A DNA stretch of 15,986 nt from positions 1-15,986 of the forward strand of contig BLJB01000822.1 in NCBI GenBank assembly GCA_013423325.1, read 5' to 3'. The position numbers were made by a program, and so were the translations under genes. Shown in pieces: positions 1 to 9,290 of the stretch; the first letter of the stretch is position 1; every line of letters starts with the position of its first letter. The notes under the pieces are model-generated. The model saw nothing but the letters and a program-made list of their open reading frames with translations, made no database searches and had not been told where the DNA came from. The stretch is from Usnea hakonensis. Lineage: Eukaryota; Ascomycota; Lecanoromycetes; Lecanorales; Parmeliaceae.

Positions 1-377
1 GCTTCGAGGTCGATTTGCTATCCTTTAATAAAGGTCTAGGTACCTCCCAGATTCTTTATATATACTTCCCATACGGCCGCGCTTAGCTCTCCAAACGGCG
101 TGTTTTTGATAGCTTCTAACGTGGCGATAGCGTCACTCGCTTGTTCCTTCCTATTTGCCTAGCTTCTCCCGAGGTTCCTTTCATTAGTCGCCCCCCCTAC
201 CGGCTAGTTAGGGGCCTGGGTCGCGTGTTCTTGACGCGTTTCTTCTACTACCGCCTTGCCTCCTCTACCCCTATCGTTCGCCCTACTCCCCTCTGCCCCT
301 ACCCCAAGTCGCTTGCGTGCCTCGTACGCCTCGTTGCCGCTGTCAACCATGGATTGGAATGATCGTCCTTCCATCAT
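1..377 (-). pseudogene. 5' part of an unrecognised, lightly RIPped ORF, cut by the left window edge
   Basis: Read on the minus strand from tandem ATG codons at 377-375 and 374-372 (a further in-frame ATG is at 350-348), this frame runs 125 codons to the window edge. It is broken only by four TAG codons (codons 58, 73, 114 and 120); there is no TAA, TGA or frameshift. TAG is what RIP makes from TGG or CAG. The product would start MMEGRSFQSMVDSGNEAYEA and is rich in Glu, Lys, Arg, Gly and Ala. It is followed by a helical-looking stretch containing AIATLEAIKNTPFGELSAAV. An in-frame TAA just upstream of the ATG supports the start, and TATA-like repeats lie 23-70 bp upstream. I do not recognise the family; it could be the gag-like first ORF of a third retroelement or a host gene. 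CA and TG are common here, so this stretch was hit far less than the rest of the window. Confidence 0.5.
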
Positions 378-399
378 CAGTCCTCTTTCAAAATCTTAT

Positions 400-456
400 C
401 TATATAAGACGTTCAATTCTATATAAGGGATTATTCACTATATAAGGGATTATTCA
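400..456 (-). promoter_or_regulatory. three tandem 19-bp units, each with a TATA-like box
   Basis: Two identical 19-bp units (419-437 and 438-456) follow a diverged third (400-418) in exact 19-bp phase. On the plus strand each begins CTATATAAG; on the minus strand this reads CTTATATAG. They end 23 bp upstream of the minus-strand ATG at 377, so the array may be a duplicated core promoter for that ORF. The repeat structure is seen directly; promoter function is inferred. The array also sits at the edge between lightly and heavily RIPped DNA. Confidence 0.5.
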
Positions 457-1440
457 CTATTAATTATTATAAGTATATTATTCTCTATTAAAAGGTTTAG
501 ACTAGTAGCTAGAAGGCTACTTTAGATAGTACTAAAATAAACTTAAATTATAGAAATTTTAGTTATTATAACCTTACTAATCTTATCTATTATTAGTATA
601 TTATTACTAATCTTATTAGCTTTACTATAAGTCTTACTAAAAGCTTCGATTATTCCTTGATTATTACTAGGACTATTAAAGCCTTTTATTATGACCTCTA
701 CGTCATGATCTATGAACGAAAGTGGAGTGTGTTAAAAGTCTATATTAATGCTACCGAGAAATCTATCTAAATGCTGCGGTACTAACTAATATATACTACT
801 ACTAGTACCTTAGTAATAGTTATACTAGTAATAATAATGGCCGTGATAAGTGCTACTCTTCTTAAAATATGTCGCCCCGATATATAGATATACCCTTAAT
901 ATAATATCCTATTGTAGTGCGATATTAGGAGTAGGCCCGAGGAGAGCGATTTATAATATAGTATATAATTGCGACCGATTAACGAAGAGTAGTATTAATA
1001 TATATATTATAATAAAAATAAAATGGTTACGTAGTACTAAGATACTTAAAATTAATTATATTAATATATTAATATTTTTCGAGGTTACGCTTTTAAGTGA
1101 TCTCTCTAGAATTATAATATTATTGCGGTAATAGAAATGTGATTAATATTATATTAAGAGAGGTATATAGTTAAATACTAAATAGAAAATAAATAGGTTA
1201 CCTTAAATAGTCGTTATGGTTATAAAATCTATAAATTACCGTACTAGGGAATAGGAATATTTATAATATAGTATAATATTAAACTAGTTACGTTAGATAT
1301 ATTACTCTAATATATATATAAAATACTAATTATATAACGATTAAGTATAATAACTATAGAGTACTTTAGAAAGAAAAACCGGGAATATATCCGCTATAAT
1401 AGTAATATTATAAAGACTACGTCTAGGTATCTTTCTACCT
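457..1440. other. RIPped AT-rich stretch, no gene seen
   Basis: I found no coherent coding frame on either strand. Most of it is TpA-rich and nearly free of CA and TG. A patch at about 686-850 keeps some ten CA/TG dinucleotides, so RIP was lighter there. If the unidentified ORF at 1441-2640 belongs to a retroelement, this could be its 3' untranslated region or LTR, but I could not pair it with a second copy. Confidence 0.4.
504..521. repeat. short hairpin related to the 9754-9777 hairpin
   Basis: AGTAGC, a 6-nt loop and GCTACT form a perfect 6-bp stem. The reverse complement, AGTAGCCTTCTAGCTACT, matches the hairpin at 9757-9777 except for three missing bases in the middle. Shared ancestry is possible; chance is not excluded at this length in such AT-rich DNA. 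Confidence 0.35.
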
Positions 1441-2640
1441 TTATAGCTAAGCGTTAAACTTAGGATTATTAAGCTTATATAGCGTATTATATATATCTAG
1501 ATAATTATCTTCTAATATATTAAATTATATAATAATAGGGTTATATAATTTTTATATTTTTATAGCTTTAGTATAGTAGTACTCCTTTACCTCCTTCGCG
1601 TTAATAGTTATTATACTTTTACTCTTTTCCTTTAGTACCGAAAGTACGTTAGTTATATATATTAGTAGTAATTATAAGGTAGTATAGAGGGCTCTTAATA
1701 TTTATATTAATATAAGGAATTATTTATTAAGTTCTTAATACTTTTTCTTATATAGCTCTATTTCTATATTTAGACTTTTACTAGGCTATTTTTTTACGCT
1801 ATCTTTTATATTATTCTTATTAGAATCGAGGAGTTTAATTAGTACTTAAAAAAGAGAAGTTTTTTAATACTTTATTTACTAATTATCTATATCGGGCTCT
1901 ATCTTAATTAGGTACTTTACTTACTAATTATTTATATTAGCGATAGTAATAGCGGTAGTAGATAGATCTACGGTAGTAGTAATAATAGAGGTAGATAAGT
2001 CTATAGTAGCGGCCCTCTTTATAGTACTTCGTATACCGTATTTTATATATCTAGTAGCGGTCTTACCCTTCTTAATAATAGTATTTATAATAGTAGCCTT
2101 AGAGGTTTTATTATTAATTGAGGTATTTGGTAGTACCTTATAAAGGTCTCTATCTACTATTTCGTTTTATATTATTATTAATATATTTATAGTTGACTTT
2201 AGGCCTTTATCTACTCTCTTCTAACTATATATTTACTAGCGATTAAAAATTCTACTATAATATTATCTATTTTTTTTAAAATACTTTACGGCGGTACCTT
2301 TATTTATATATCTTAATAAAAACTATTTTACTATAAATATAGCCGGCTATTTCTTATTATAATCTTTATCTTTTATACCTAAACGAATGACCTTAATAGT
2401 CTAAAAGTCGCTTAGATTAAGATTATTAGATAGAAATTTATTACTTATTTTTTCCTTATTAAAGTAAAATCTATTTATAGTAGGATCTTTTACTATCTAT
2501 TTCTATAGGGGCGGTCTTAATATATAGAACTTAGTTTCTAATTTAAGATCTAATATAACGGCCGTTTTAACTATAATAAATTAAGGTACTATAATAAATT
2601 TAGGTAGTAATATAAATAATATTATATTAAGATAGTTTAT
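1441..2640 (-). pseudogene. RIP-destroyed ORF of unrecognised family
   Basis: One minus-strand frame (codon tops at multiples of 3) stays protein-like over about 400 codons, broken by about two dozen TAA/TAG and no TGA. In order it shows a mixed N-terminal part with SNKFLSNNLNLSDF (near 2430-2400); a basic stretch with KKGKTATRYIKYGIRSTIKR (about 2070-2010); a Ser/Thr-rich stretch with TIDLSTSIITTTVDLSTTAI (about 2005-1940); and a Lys/Glu/Leu-rich, probably helical part (about 1860-1510) with several NIE/ELYKKKY-like segments. The other minus frame I read carries clearly more stops. The start is uncertain: an ATA that may once have been ATG lies at 2640, and another at 2760. It is downstream of, and co-oriented with, the chromodomain end of element A, about 0.5 kb away. 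It could be an accessory 3' ORF of that element, the gag of another element, or a captured gene. I cannot name a family. Confidence 0.4.
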
Positions 2641-3150
2641 ATAGTTAGTATAAAGGATATAGTAGTATTTAGAATATAGTATAGTAAAGATAGATTAAGA
2701 TATTAAATAAGCGAAAGTAAGATTTAATACCTTAAGGGATTAAATAGTATTTTAGGATATAATAATAATTATCGCGTTACGTATTATTAATTACGGGAGT
2801 AGTAGAATAAACCTTATTAGTATATTAGTCTCTTAGGAGAACCCTTTAATCGATTATACTAGAAAGTATATATAATTTAATAATTCTATCTAATCGTTAA
2901 GAGACTTATAGTATAGTAAGTCTAATATATATATATTAATATTAATTACGATAGTAGTATATAGATTTTTTAGAAGAATCCTTTAATCGGCTATATTAGA
3001 AAGCGTATATAATAAAAGGAATCTACTAGGTCGTTAAAAGACTTATAATACTATATAAATAATATAGAGTAGAGCGGAGATTACGTTTTTAAATAATTTT
3101 ATTTATAGGTCCTATATTAAGATTTATACTATATTTAATATCTAGCTCGA
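2641..3150. other. RIPped spacer after element A pol, possible LTR or 3' UTR
   Basis: Between the end of the chromodomain and the next ORF-like frame I see no convincing coding sequence. The stretch contains the imperfect tandem repeat at 2786-3047. As the first non-coding DNA downstream of pol it is the natural place for a 3' LTR. I could not match it to a second copy near 9290, and RIP would have changed the terminal TG and CA to TA, so LTR ends cannot be read. Confidence 0.3.
2786..3047. repeat. diverged two-copy tandem repeat
   Basis: Copy 1 spans about 2786-2910 and copy 2 about 2941-3047. Both begin ATTAATTACG. Their 3' parts (2833-2910 and 2970-3047, 78 bp each) align without a gap, with 18 mismatches by my count (about 77% identity). 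Most are A/G or C/T changes, as expected if each copy was RIPped separately. Copy 1 has about 17 extra bases in the middle. This looks like a tandem duplication inside a non-coding part of the element. Confidence 0.6.
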
Positions 3151-3179
3151 TAATTATTAATATAGCTAATAGTTAGAAG

Positions 3180-3393
3180 ATATTACTATATTATTAGTAG
3201 AAAGCCTTATTATATTCCTATAAAGCTCTTCGTATCTATTTAGAATAATAATATTTTTTATATTCCTCTTAGATTATTATATATCGTATTTAGGGCTATA
3301 TCCTTTCTATCTAATTAAATACTAAATTATTTAATTTTTACCCTTATAGATTTTTCTCTTTTATATAAGCTTCTCTATTTTAAATTCCTTTTT
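3180..3393 (-). pseudogene. element A chromodomain
   Basis: Directly after the integrase C-terminal region and in its frame, the residues EFKIEKLI lead to YLIR-stop-KGYSPKYDI (about 3321-3283) and then a helix-like NRYEEL segment (3240-3223). This fits the chromodomain pattern of an acidic first strand, YLVxWKGY, and a C-terminal helix. The stop within the motif (TAG at 3307-3309) falls exactly where the conserved Trp codon TGG is expected. In the family, the domain directs insertion by binding methylated histone H3, which favours heterochromatin. The polyprotein seems to end at about 3130-3200. Confidence 0.75.
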
Positions 3394-3479
3394 ATTTTCG
3401 ACTATTACTATAGAGAGTAATAATCGAGTATAGTAGTAAAGATTTTACTTTAGATTAATAACTATCTTAAGATATATAA

Positions 3480-4800
3480 TAGATATTATATTATAGATTA
3501 TTATATTATTTAAAAGTTATAGATAATATACTAGTTTACCTATCTTTTTAATTACCTTTAAGGGGTTTATAAGTTAAGATCCTATCTTCTTTAGATCTCT
3601 AGTAAGGATTTTATAACCTTTATAAAGGCGTAGATTAATATAATTATTAATTTAAAAGAATTATAAGTAATACTTTTTATTATAGTACTATTTTATTCTT
3701 ATTATAGCGAACGCGATTACGTCTTTTATATCTATATATAATAGATAATATATAGATATAATTATAATAGCCGTAAGCTTTAAAGGCTTTAATAATATAA
3801 TAGGACTAATAGTAGAGCGGATAGTTATTAGTAATATAGTAGATATAAAAGTCTCTTATAGGCGTATAAAAATTTAATTTCTAGTAGTAACTCGATTTAC
3901 TAAGATAAGTACTATAGTCGGCTTTAAAGATATAATAGAACTAATAGTAAATATTATAAATATAGAAGATTTATTTAGAATATTAAATTATTTAATAGGA
4001 GTATTATTATCTAGCTTTAATAGATCTAATATTTCTCGGGTCCTAAAATTATAGAGTATTTTAGTAGGGGCTAGTATAATAGAAGAGTATATAATAGAGT
4101 TATTTAGTATTATTATTATCTTAGATAATATAATCGGCTAGAGTCTAATATTATTAAGAATAATAATATAGTAACGTAGAGTAATTTTTATTATCTAGTT
4201 AAATCTCTCTAATATATTATCTATTTAGAGGTAGTACGCTATAGAGTATAATAGATCTACTTTTAGAGTAGTAAAGATTATTTTCTATAATTCGCTAATA
4301 AACTTATAGTCCCTATCGAAGATTATAGCTCTAAGTAAACCCTAGTTAATTTCGGCTAGCTTATCTAGTAATTTAGTAGTCTATTTAATTATGATAAAGG
4401 TAGATTTCTTAGATATAAATATAACGACCTTAGAAAATTTATCTATTATAAATATAATATAATTCTTATCTATAATAGTCTTAAATAATATAAGGATAAA
4501 ATTAATACTTAGTATATAGAAAGGTCTAGATAGTAAATAGATAGACTATAAAGATCTATAGGATTTATACCGAGGGGTTTAATTATACTAATATAGAGGA
4601 TAGTACCTAAGAAAGTCGTATAGTTTTTTTAATATTTTATAAAAATATAGTCTCTATATTAGTCTTTTATATATATATAAATACCCGGGATAGTCTAATT
4701 TATTATATATAAGTTAAAAAACCTCTTTTTCTATTACTAGTATTAGAATATAAAGTCTAAGATCTCTATTAGGATCGGCGAAATATAGTAATTTATCGAT
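3480..4800 (-). pseudogene. element A integrase
   Basis: The integrase inserted the cDNA into the host genome. The N-terminal zinc-binding region is visible near 4740-4590: IYNKLDYPGYLYIYKRL, then a YPLY-type segment, with Tyr where the HHCC ligands should be, as RIP of His and Cys codons predicts. The catalytic triad is spaced D-61-D-35-E. Position one reads Asn (AAT at 4501-4503, in LSINFI); position two is Asp (GAT 4315-4317, in FDRD); position three is Glu (GAG 4207-4209, in LERFN). A C-terminal GPY/F-like module follows (about 3800-3510): DVIAFA-like residues, NLRLYKGYKI, and KVIKKIGKLVYYL. The Asp-to-Asn change alone should abolish strand transfer. Confidence 0.88.
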
Positions 4801-5009
4801 TAATTTATATAGTAATATAATAGCGTTATCTTTTAATTTTATATTAATTATTATTATATTAAGGAATCTCTTCTATTTAGGCTTATTCTTATATCCTTCC
4901 TTAAGCCGTTTATAGAAAATTTTAGATATCGTAATTATACTAATTAGAAATATATCTATTTAAAAAGTATTAATCTTATCGAGGATAGAATTAATTTTAG
5001 GGCGATATA

Positions 5010-5475
5010 CTAATCGGCTAGCTAATTAAGAAAGTATATTAGAAACTATATTATTTTTTCCGGGCTTATATTTAAGGTTAATACGGAAACGCTATAGATA
5101 TTCTAATATATAAATAAGACGTAGATTAAGCTTCTTAATTAACGTAGTATTTAAACTACTTTATTAGATAATCTTAAGGGCAATAGAGTAGTTAGTATAA
5201 ATAATTATTATCTTTATTATTACTTTAATTATATATTAAACTTTTTTAATTATCTAGACTAGATCGGTAATCTTAAACTCGGTTAACTAGTATTTTATCT
5301 TAGCGTTAAATAGGAGCCTACTAAAAAATAAGATTAATTACTAGGCTTTTTATATTAATAATTCTTAATTTAATATACTATAATAAATTATAGCCCTAAA
5401 CCTAAATTCCTTACTTATATTAAGGTCTATATAGAGTTACTTTTTCTTATTAAAATAATATAAAATTCTAGGGTA
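5010..5475 (-). pseudogene. element A RNase H
   Basis: RNase H degraded the RNA strand of the RNA/DNA hybrid during reverse transcription. The domain opens with LYIDLNIS (5436-5413), the family's LYIDxDAS: the first Asp is kept (GAC 5425-5427) and the second reads Asn (AAT 5419-5421). Later come LTEFKI (family WPTELEVAGLVW), the IYTNYS region (family YTDHS), and the closing block with LNLRLIYILEYL and KYKPGKNNIVSNILS (about 5130-5020). It is in a different frame from RT upstream. Confidence 0.85.
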
Positions 5476-5704
5476 TATAAATTCCTTTTATAGTTAATAA
5501 AATATATTAAATTCGCTTAATATTAATATTAATAAAGTAATTTCTTAGATCTTTTAGTAAATATTAATACTCTATATTCTATTATAGTTATTAAGAAAGA
5601 TTTTCTATTTTTAGAATAATTTAGTAATAACTATATAATAAGGAATATACTATTATAAATATTCTATAAGTTCTAAATATTTTTCTAGTTATTCTAAATT
5701 TTTT

Positions 5705-5723
5705 AGAAAAGTTAAAAATTAGC
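5705..5723 (-). other. frameshift in element A pol between RT and its C-terminal connection
   Basis: The frame that holds YINN and the following SLTIANKKF reads to about 5715 (GCT codon at 5721-5723). The family's FPKNLEQLE-like block then continues in a different frame (CTA at 5704-5706), and this second frame carries all later domains. The net change is one base lost or two gained, in a run of A and T. RIP makes only point changes, so this is a separate indel, either old or a sequencing or assembly slip in a homopolymer. Confidence 0.7.
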
Positions 5724-6480
5724 TATTATAATAAACTTTTTATTCGCTATAGTAAGGCTTAGAGTATTAACTTTTTAATCTAGTAGTTATATTATCGGGT
5801 ATTCTAGAAAGGACTTCTTTAGAGATAGATAAATATTAAATATAGATAATATAATAAAAACTTTTTTTAAATAATTAATATATTTCTCGAGTAATACTAA
5901 AAATATAATAATATTATTTATATACGTATAGTAAAAGGATTAAAAAGGGCGTAGAATCCTATTAATTATATACTAAATATAGACTAAAGAGTTATAATAG
6001 TCTATAATTAGAATATAGAATAATTCCTATCTACGATAGAAAGAAACGATAAATTTATATTAATAAGATAGATTAATCTATTATTAGTAAAAGAAACTAG
6101 TAGTGTTAATTATTAAAATAAATATTATATCTTTAATTATTACTAGAATATTATTTTATAATAGTATAGAATATATATTAAGTATTATAATTTTATTAAG
6201 GGCCTTTATATTTATAATAATATAACTCTTTTTATCTCCCTCTAGTATCTATTTCTAAATTATAAAATATAGAAACGAAAACGATATTATTAATATAGTC
6301 TATTTTAGATATCTTTATAAATAAAGCTTATTAAATTCTATATTAATAATAAATCTATCTTTATTATTAAGAGTATATATACGTATCTATTCTAACTTAT
6401 AGAGATCTCGCTAGTTATCTATAAAAAGTATATCTATCTATTTTTTCGAAAGGATATTTTAGATACTTCTAGTATCTATC
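5720..6480 (-). pseudogene. element A reverse transcriptase
   Basis: RT copied the element RNA into cDNA in cytoplasmic particles. Recognisable blocks in order are the N-terminal RYVYTLNNKD region (about 6390); the GDKKSYIIINIKALNKI block (about 6230-6180); motif A (TTSFFY preceded by Asn, AAC at 6105-6107, expected Asp); the RRQELF block (family HRGQETF); the NSLVYIQYQINRIL block with stops at Gln positions; and motif C, YINN at 5913-5924 (expected YxDD). The LSLKKSFLEYP block follows. All three metal-binding Asp positions of the polymerase read Asn. The RT type is the fungal Gypsy kind with TxFFYQW and RGQETF, not the VPFGL kind. Confidence 0.92.
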
Positions 6481-6989
6481 TATAATAAAAGAAACTTAAT
6501 AATAGTAGAAGCTAATAATACTCTTATTATTATATTTCTATATAGGGTAACTCTAATTATATAAACTTCTTTTATAAAGGTAGTAAATATTATTATTATT
6601 ACTAAAAATATTACTACTATAGTAATAAATTTCTATAATTTAAATTTAATTTAATTTTATCTTTTCTTATATCTAGGTATTTTTAAGACTAAGTTATAAT
6701 AGATAGAGTTAATCGTAAAGTATTCTACTACTTTATAATTAAAAATAAGGCCTAATTTTACTTTTTATAATAATAGAACTAAATTATTTATATCGTTTTT
6801 TATAAAAATCTCTAACGTATTATAATTAATAATATAAGTATAAACTAATAGATAATCTAATTTTTATAGCTCGAAAATAAAATCTCTATCTTTTAAGAGC
6901 TTAAGGCTATACTTCTTCGGGCCTAAAATTAGAATAGTAATATTTAAATAAAGAGAGATAATTATTCTCTTAATACTATATATTATTAT

Positions 6990-7400
6990 ACTAATTTATA
7001 GTTAATAGCTAATAGATATAATCTCGACTTATATATTATAGTATAAAGTAATAGTTATAAGATTTTTTATAATATCGAGTACGATTTCTTTTAGCTTAAT
7101 AATATTAATACTAATAAGTATTTTAGTAGCGAGGTTATTAATAATATAGAATTCTTATTTAATAATAGCTATACCGAGACTATTTTTACTAGATAGATAT
7201 ATCTTTAATTATATATATTTATTTATATTATATATCTTTACTCTAATATCCTTTATAGTTATTAGAGATACTATCTTTTTAATATATATACCTAGGTAGA
7301 TTTTAAATAGGAATTTATAATTAATAAGACTTATTATATAACTAATATTAAAGTATAATTTATAATCTTAACCGGCTAGAAAGAATATTATAATTATAGT
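6990..7400 (-). pseudogene. element A aspartic protease
   Basis: The retropepsin-like protease cut the polyprotein. The active-site block reads LYFNISYIISLINY. The family form has Asp-x-Gly-Cys, so Asp reads Asn (AAT 7347-7349), Gly reads Ser (AGT 7341-7343) and Cys reads Tyr. Downstream, KILISINIIK (about 7130-7090) fits the conserved ILIGxDIL segment, and IINNLATKIL before it fits the usual hydrophobic strand. The active-site aspartate is lost. The domain sits in the gag frame, so gag and pro-pol were read as one polyprotein up to this point. Confidence 0.75.
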
Positions 7401-7599
7401 TATAAATCTATATCCTCTAAAAATATAGCCTTTATTATTAATATCTATTATATTAAACTTAATAATATTAGATATATAGAAAGCTATACTCGTTTTAAAA
7501 TACTTTTTCTAAGGGACTATATCTAATAGAGGCTTAAAAAACGTCTCTAGTAAAGATAACTATAAAGTTTCCTATATATATATCTTAACTATAATACGC

Positions 7600-7690
7600 C
7601 TCTTATAGGCTATTCGGATATATTTATATAATAGATTATTAAAGCTAAAATCTATACTATAGTAGTAATAATAGTATAAATAAAATAGTT
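7600..7690 (-). pseudogene. element A C2H2-type zinc finger in gag
   Basis: Tyr codons at 7668-7670, 7659-7661, 7620-7622 and 7605-7607, with Phe at 7647-7649 and Leu at 7629-7631, fit C-x2-C-x3-F-x5-L-x2-H-x4-[HC], the canonical C2H2 finger. RIP turns both Cys (TGC/TGT) and His (CAC/CAT) into Tyr (TAC/TAT), so four Tyr residues at the ligand positions are what a RIPped finger should look like. In retroelements this position normally holds a CCHC knuckle that binds the element RNA. Element B has the same arrangement. Confidence 0.7.
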
Positions 7691-7699
7691 TAATAAGAA

Positions 7700-9221
7700 A
7701 ATATACTTTTACTATATTATTTTAAAGGTTATTTTTAGCTTACTTATCTATTAGTAGATTATTATCTAGATCCTAATAATATTTATTATCTACCTAATTA
7801 GATATTATAGTATTATAAAATACGTCTTTATAGACCTTATATTTTTTTTAATTATCTTTTAATCTATCCTTATTAGGCCTATATTAGTAAGCCTTAAGAT
7901 AATATAGATATCTATTTAAATAGAATAGATTTCTATTATTAGTATTATTCTAATTCTAATTCGACTATTAGTTTATACTAGGAGATATATCTACGTTTCT
8001 ATTAGTAATTAATAATAGGGGGCGGTTCCTAGGACCGAGTAGTTTCTATAGTAATTATAACGATAAGGGCTACGCCTATTACTAATATATCTACTAATAA
8101 TTATTATTATAATTCTAGGAATTAGATAGAAAGAATAGTTAGTTATTATATAGATTATTACCTTTATAAGGGCGTTACTATATATTATAACCTCGTTATT
8201 TATTTTAGAACTAACCTTACTATAATTAAGATTAATACTAATTATCCTCTTACTATAATTAGAATTAGTATTCCTTCTATAACTAAAATTAATACTCTTT
8301 CGGCTAAAATTAATATTCTTTCTACGATAGAAATTAGTATTATCGCGGCTATTACTATAACTAGTATCGTTAACTTTATTGCGGCTAGAACTAATAACTT
8401 TACGGCTAGAGTTAAATTTAGGGCTAGTAATTTCGTATTTAATATAGTTAAATATTATTATTCTAAAATTACTACTATTCTCGACCTATAGATATTAATA
8501 TAAGTTTTAGTATATAAAGGTTAAACTAGATATCCTTTTAATAACGTAACTCTTCTAAGAGACTAGATATTATTAAGCTAGATATAGAATAGGGTAGATT
8601 ATATTAAAGCTCGCTATTAATATACTCGTAAACTATTATAACTTAAGATTACTCTATTATTATAAGTCTAGTATTTTTTCTATTTAATATAATACTAAAG
8701 ATATAATCGATAGGATCTTTTCTATTCTATATATTATTAACTAAGTATCGAATAGATTCTAGTAGTATTAGTAATATATCTAAAGAATTATAAAATCGGG
8801 CTTCTAATATATTATACTATTCTTTAACACTATCTATAGTATTACGTAAACCTAGTTAGTTAAGATATATTAATTAGTTAATATACTAATTATCTATAGT
8901 ACCTAGTAAGTAGGATTCGATATTCTATTATAGAATTACTTTATCTATTAATATTACCTTAACTCTTAATCTATTAGTAAAGCTAAATATATTATAGTAG
9001 ATATTATATATATCTTTTACTTTAATAGGCTTTATAGTAGAGTCGGGGTTAAAGTAACTAACGTTCTAAGATCGAAATTACGGTACTATAGAGGGACGAT
9101 TTTAAGGCTATAAAGGATTCTAATTTATAATAGTTATTATTTAGATAATAATTATAGCTATCTCTTTTTATTAATCTATCGAGAATTGCTACGGCAGAGA
9201 TCCGAGCCTTGGCATTGCCAT
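7700..9221 (-). pseudogene. element A gag (capsid) region
   Basis: Gag formed the virus-like particle. The start ATG at 9219-9221 survives, followed by MAMPRLGSLP and, 12 codons in, the first RIP-heavy sequence. A Gln/Ile-rich N-terminus leads to NVSYFNPDS (about 9080-9055, fungal gag GYFDPD), SFTNRLRVK (about 8975), a WY/ARF block with EYNILEARF-like residues (about 8810; stop at the Trp position), RYLVNNIQNRKDPIDYI (about 8740-8695), and ISSLLEELRY-like residues (about 8565-8540). This order matches the fungal Gypsy gag domain. After it comes a basic Ser/Asn/Arg-rich linker (about 8450-8200) with recurring NFSR/NTNF-like units, which probably bound RNA. Confidence 0.8.
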
Positions 9222-9290
9222 GGCTCTTGCCTTATTCACTAGGGCTTGGCATTCACTACTTGTATTTACTTTCTTCTAGATAGATTCATT
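9187..9290. other. RIP-free island covering the element A gag start and leader
   Basis: In 9181-9270 I count 7 TG and 6 CA, against almost none in the DNA on the left. The last preserved CA/TG on the element A side is at 9187-9188, inside gag codon 12. On the minus strand the island holds the gag ATG (9219-9221), a second in-frame ATG (9213-9215), and two similar units starting AGTGAAT (about 9260-9225) just upstream. GCCATGGC, a perfect 8-bp palindrome, spans the ATG. A primer-binding site might lie here but I could not fix one. Confidence 0.65.

Larger units (their letters stand above)
3150..9221 (-). mobile_element. element A: degenerate Ty3/Gypsy LTR retrotransposon with chromodomain
   Basis: The minus strand carries, in order, gag, zinc finger, protease, reverse transcriptase, RNase H, integrase and chromodomain. 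RT before integrase marks Ty3/Gypsy; the C-terminal chromodomain marks a chromovirus-type member. The coding remnant is about 6.1 kb. Gag, protease and RT share one frame (codon tops leaving remainder 2 on division by 3). RNase H, integrase and chromodomain share another (remainder 0), after a frameshift near 5710. Stops are TAA/TAG throughout, explained by RIP of Gln and Trp codons. LTRs were not identified; they should lie beyond 9221 and below 3150. The copy cannot code for any working protein. Confidence 0.9.

Noticed and set aside
141..362. Open plus-strand frame of 73 codons
   Set aside because: It starts at TTG, has no clear motif, and lies antisense to a frame with a true ATG, upstream TATA-like units and more protein-like composition. 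It is open mainly because this stretch is GC-rich.
850..1131. Open plus-strand frame of 93 codons
   Set aside because: It starts at GTG, is made of Ile/Leu/Tyr/Asn as expected from random AT-rich DNA, and shows no motif or homologous context.
460..9186. Mitochondrial or other organelle DNA, suggested by high AT
   Set aside because: The AT bias comes from loss of CA and TG with CG kept, and the content is Gypsy gag-pol, which points to RIPped nuclear DNA.
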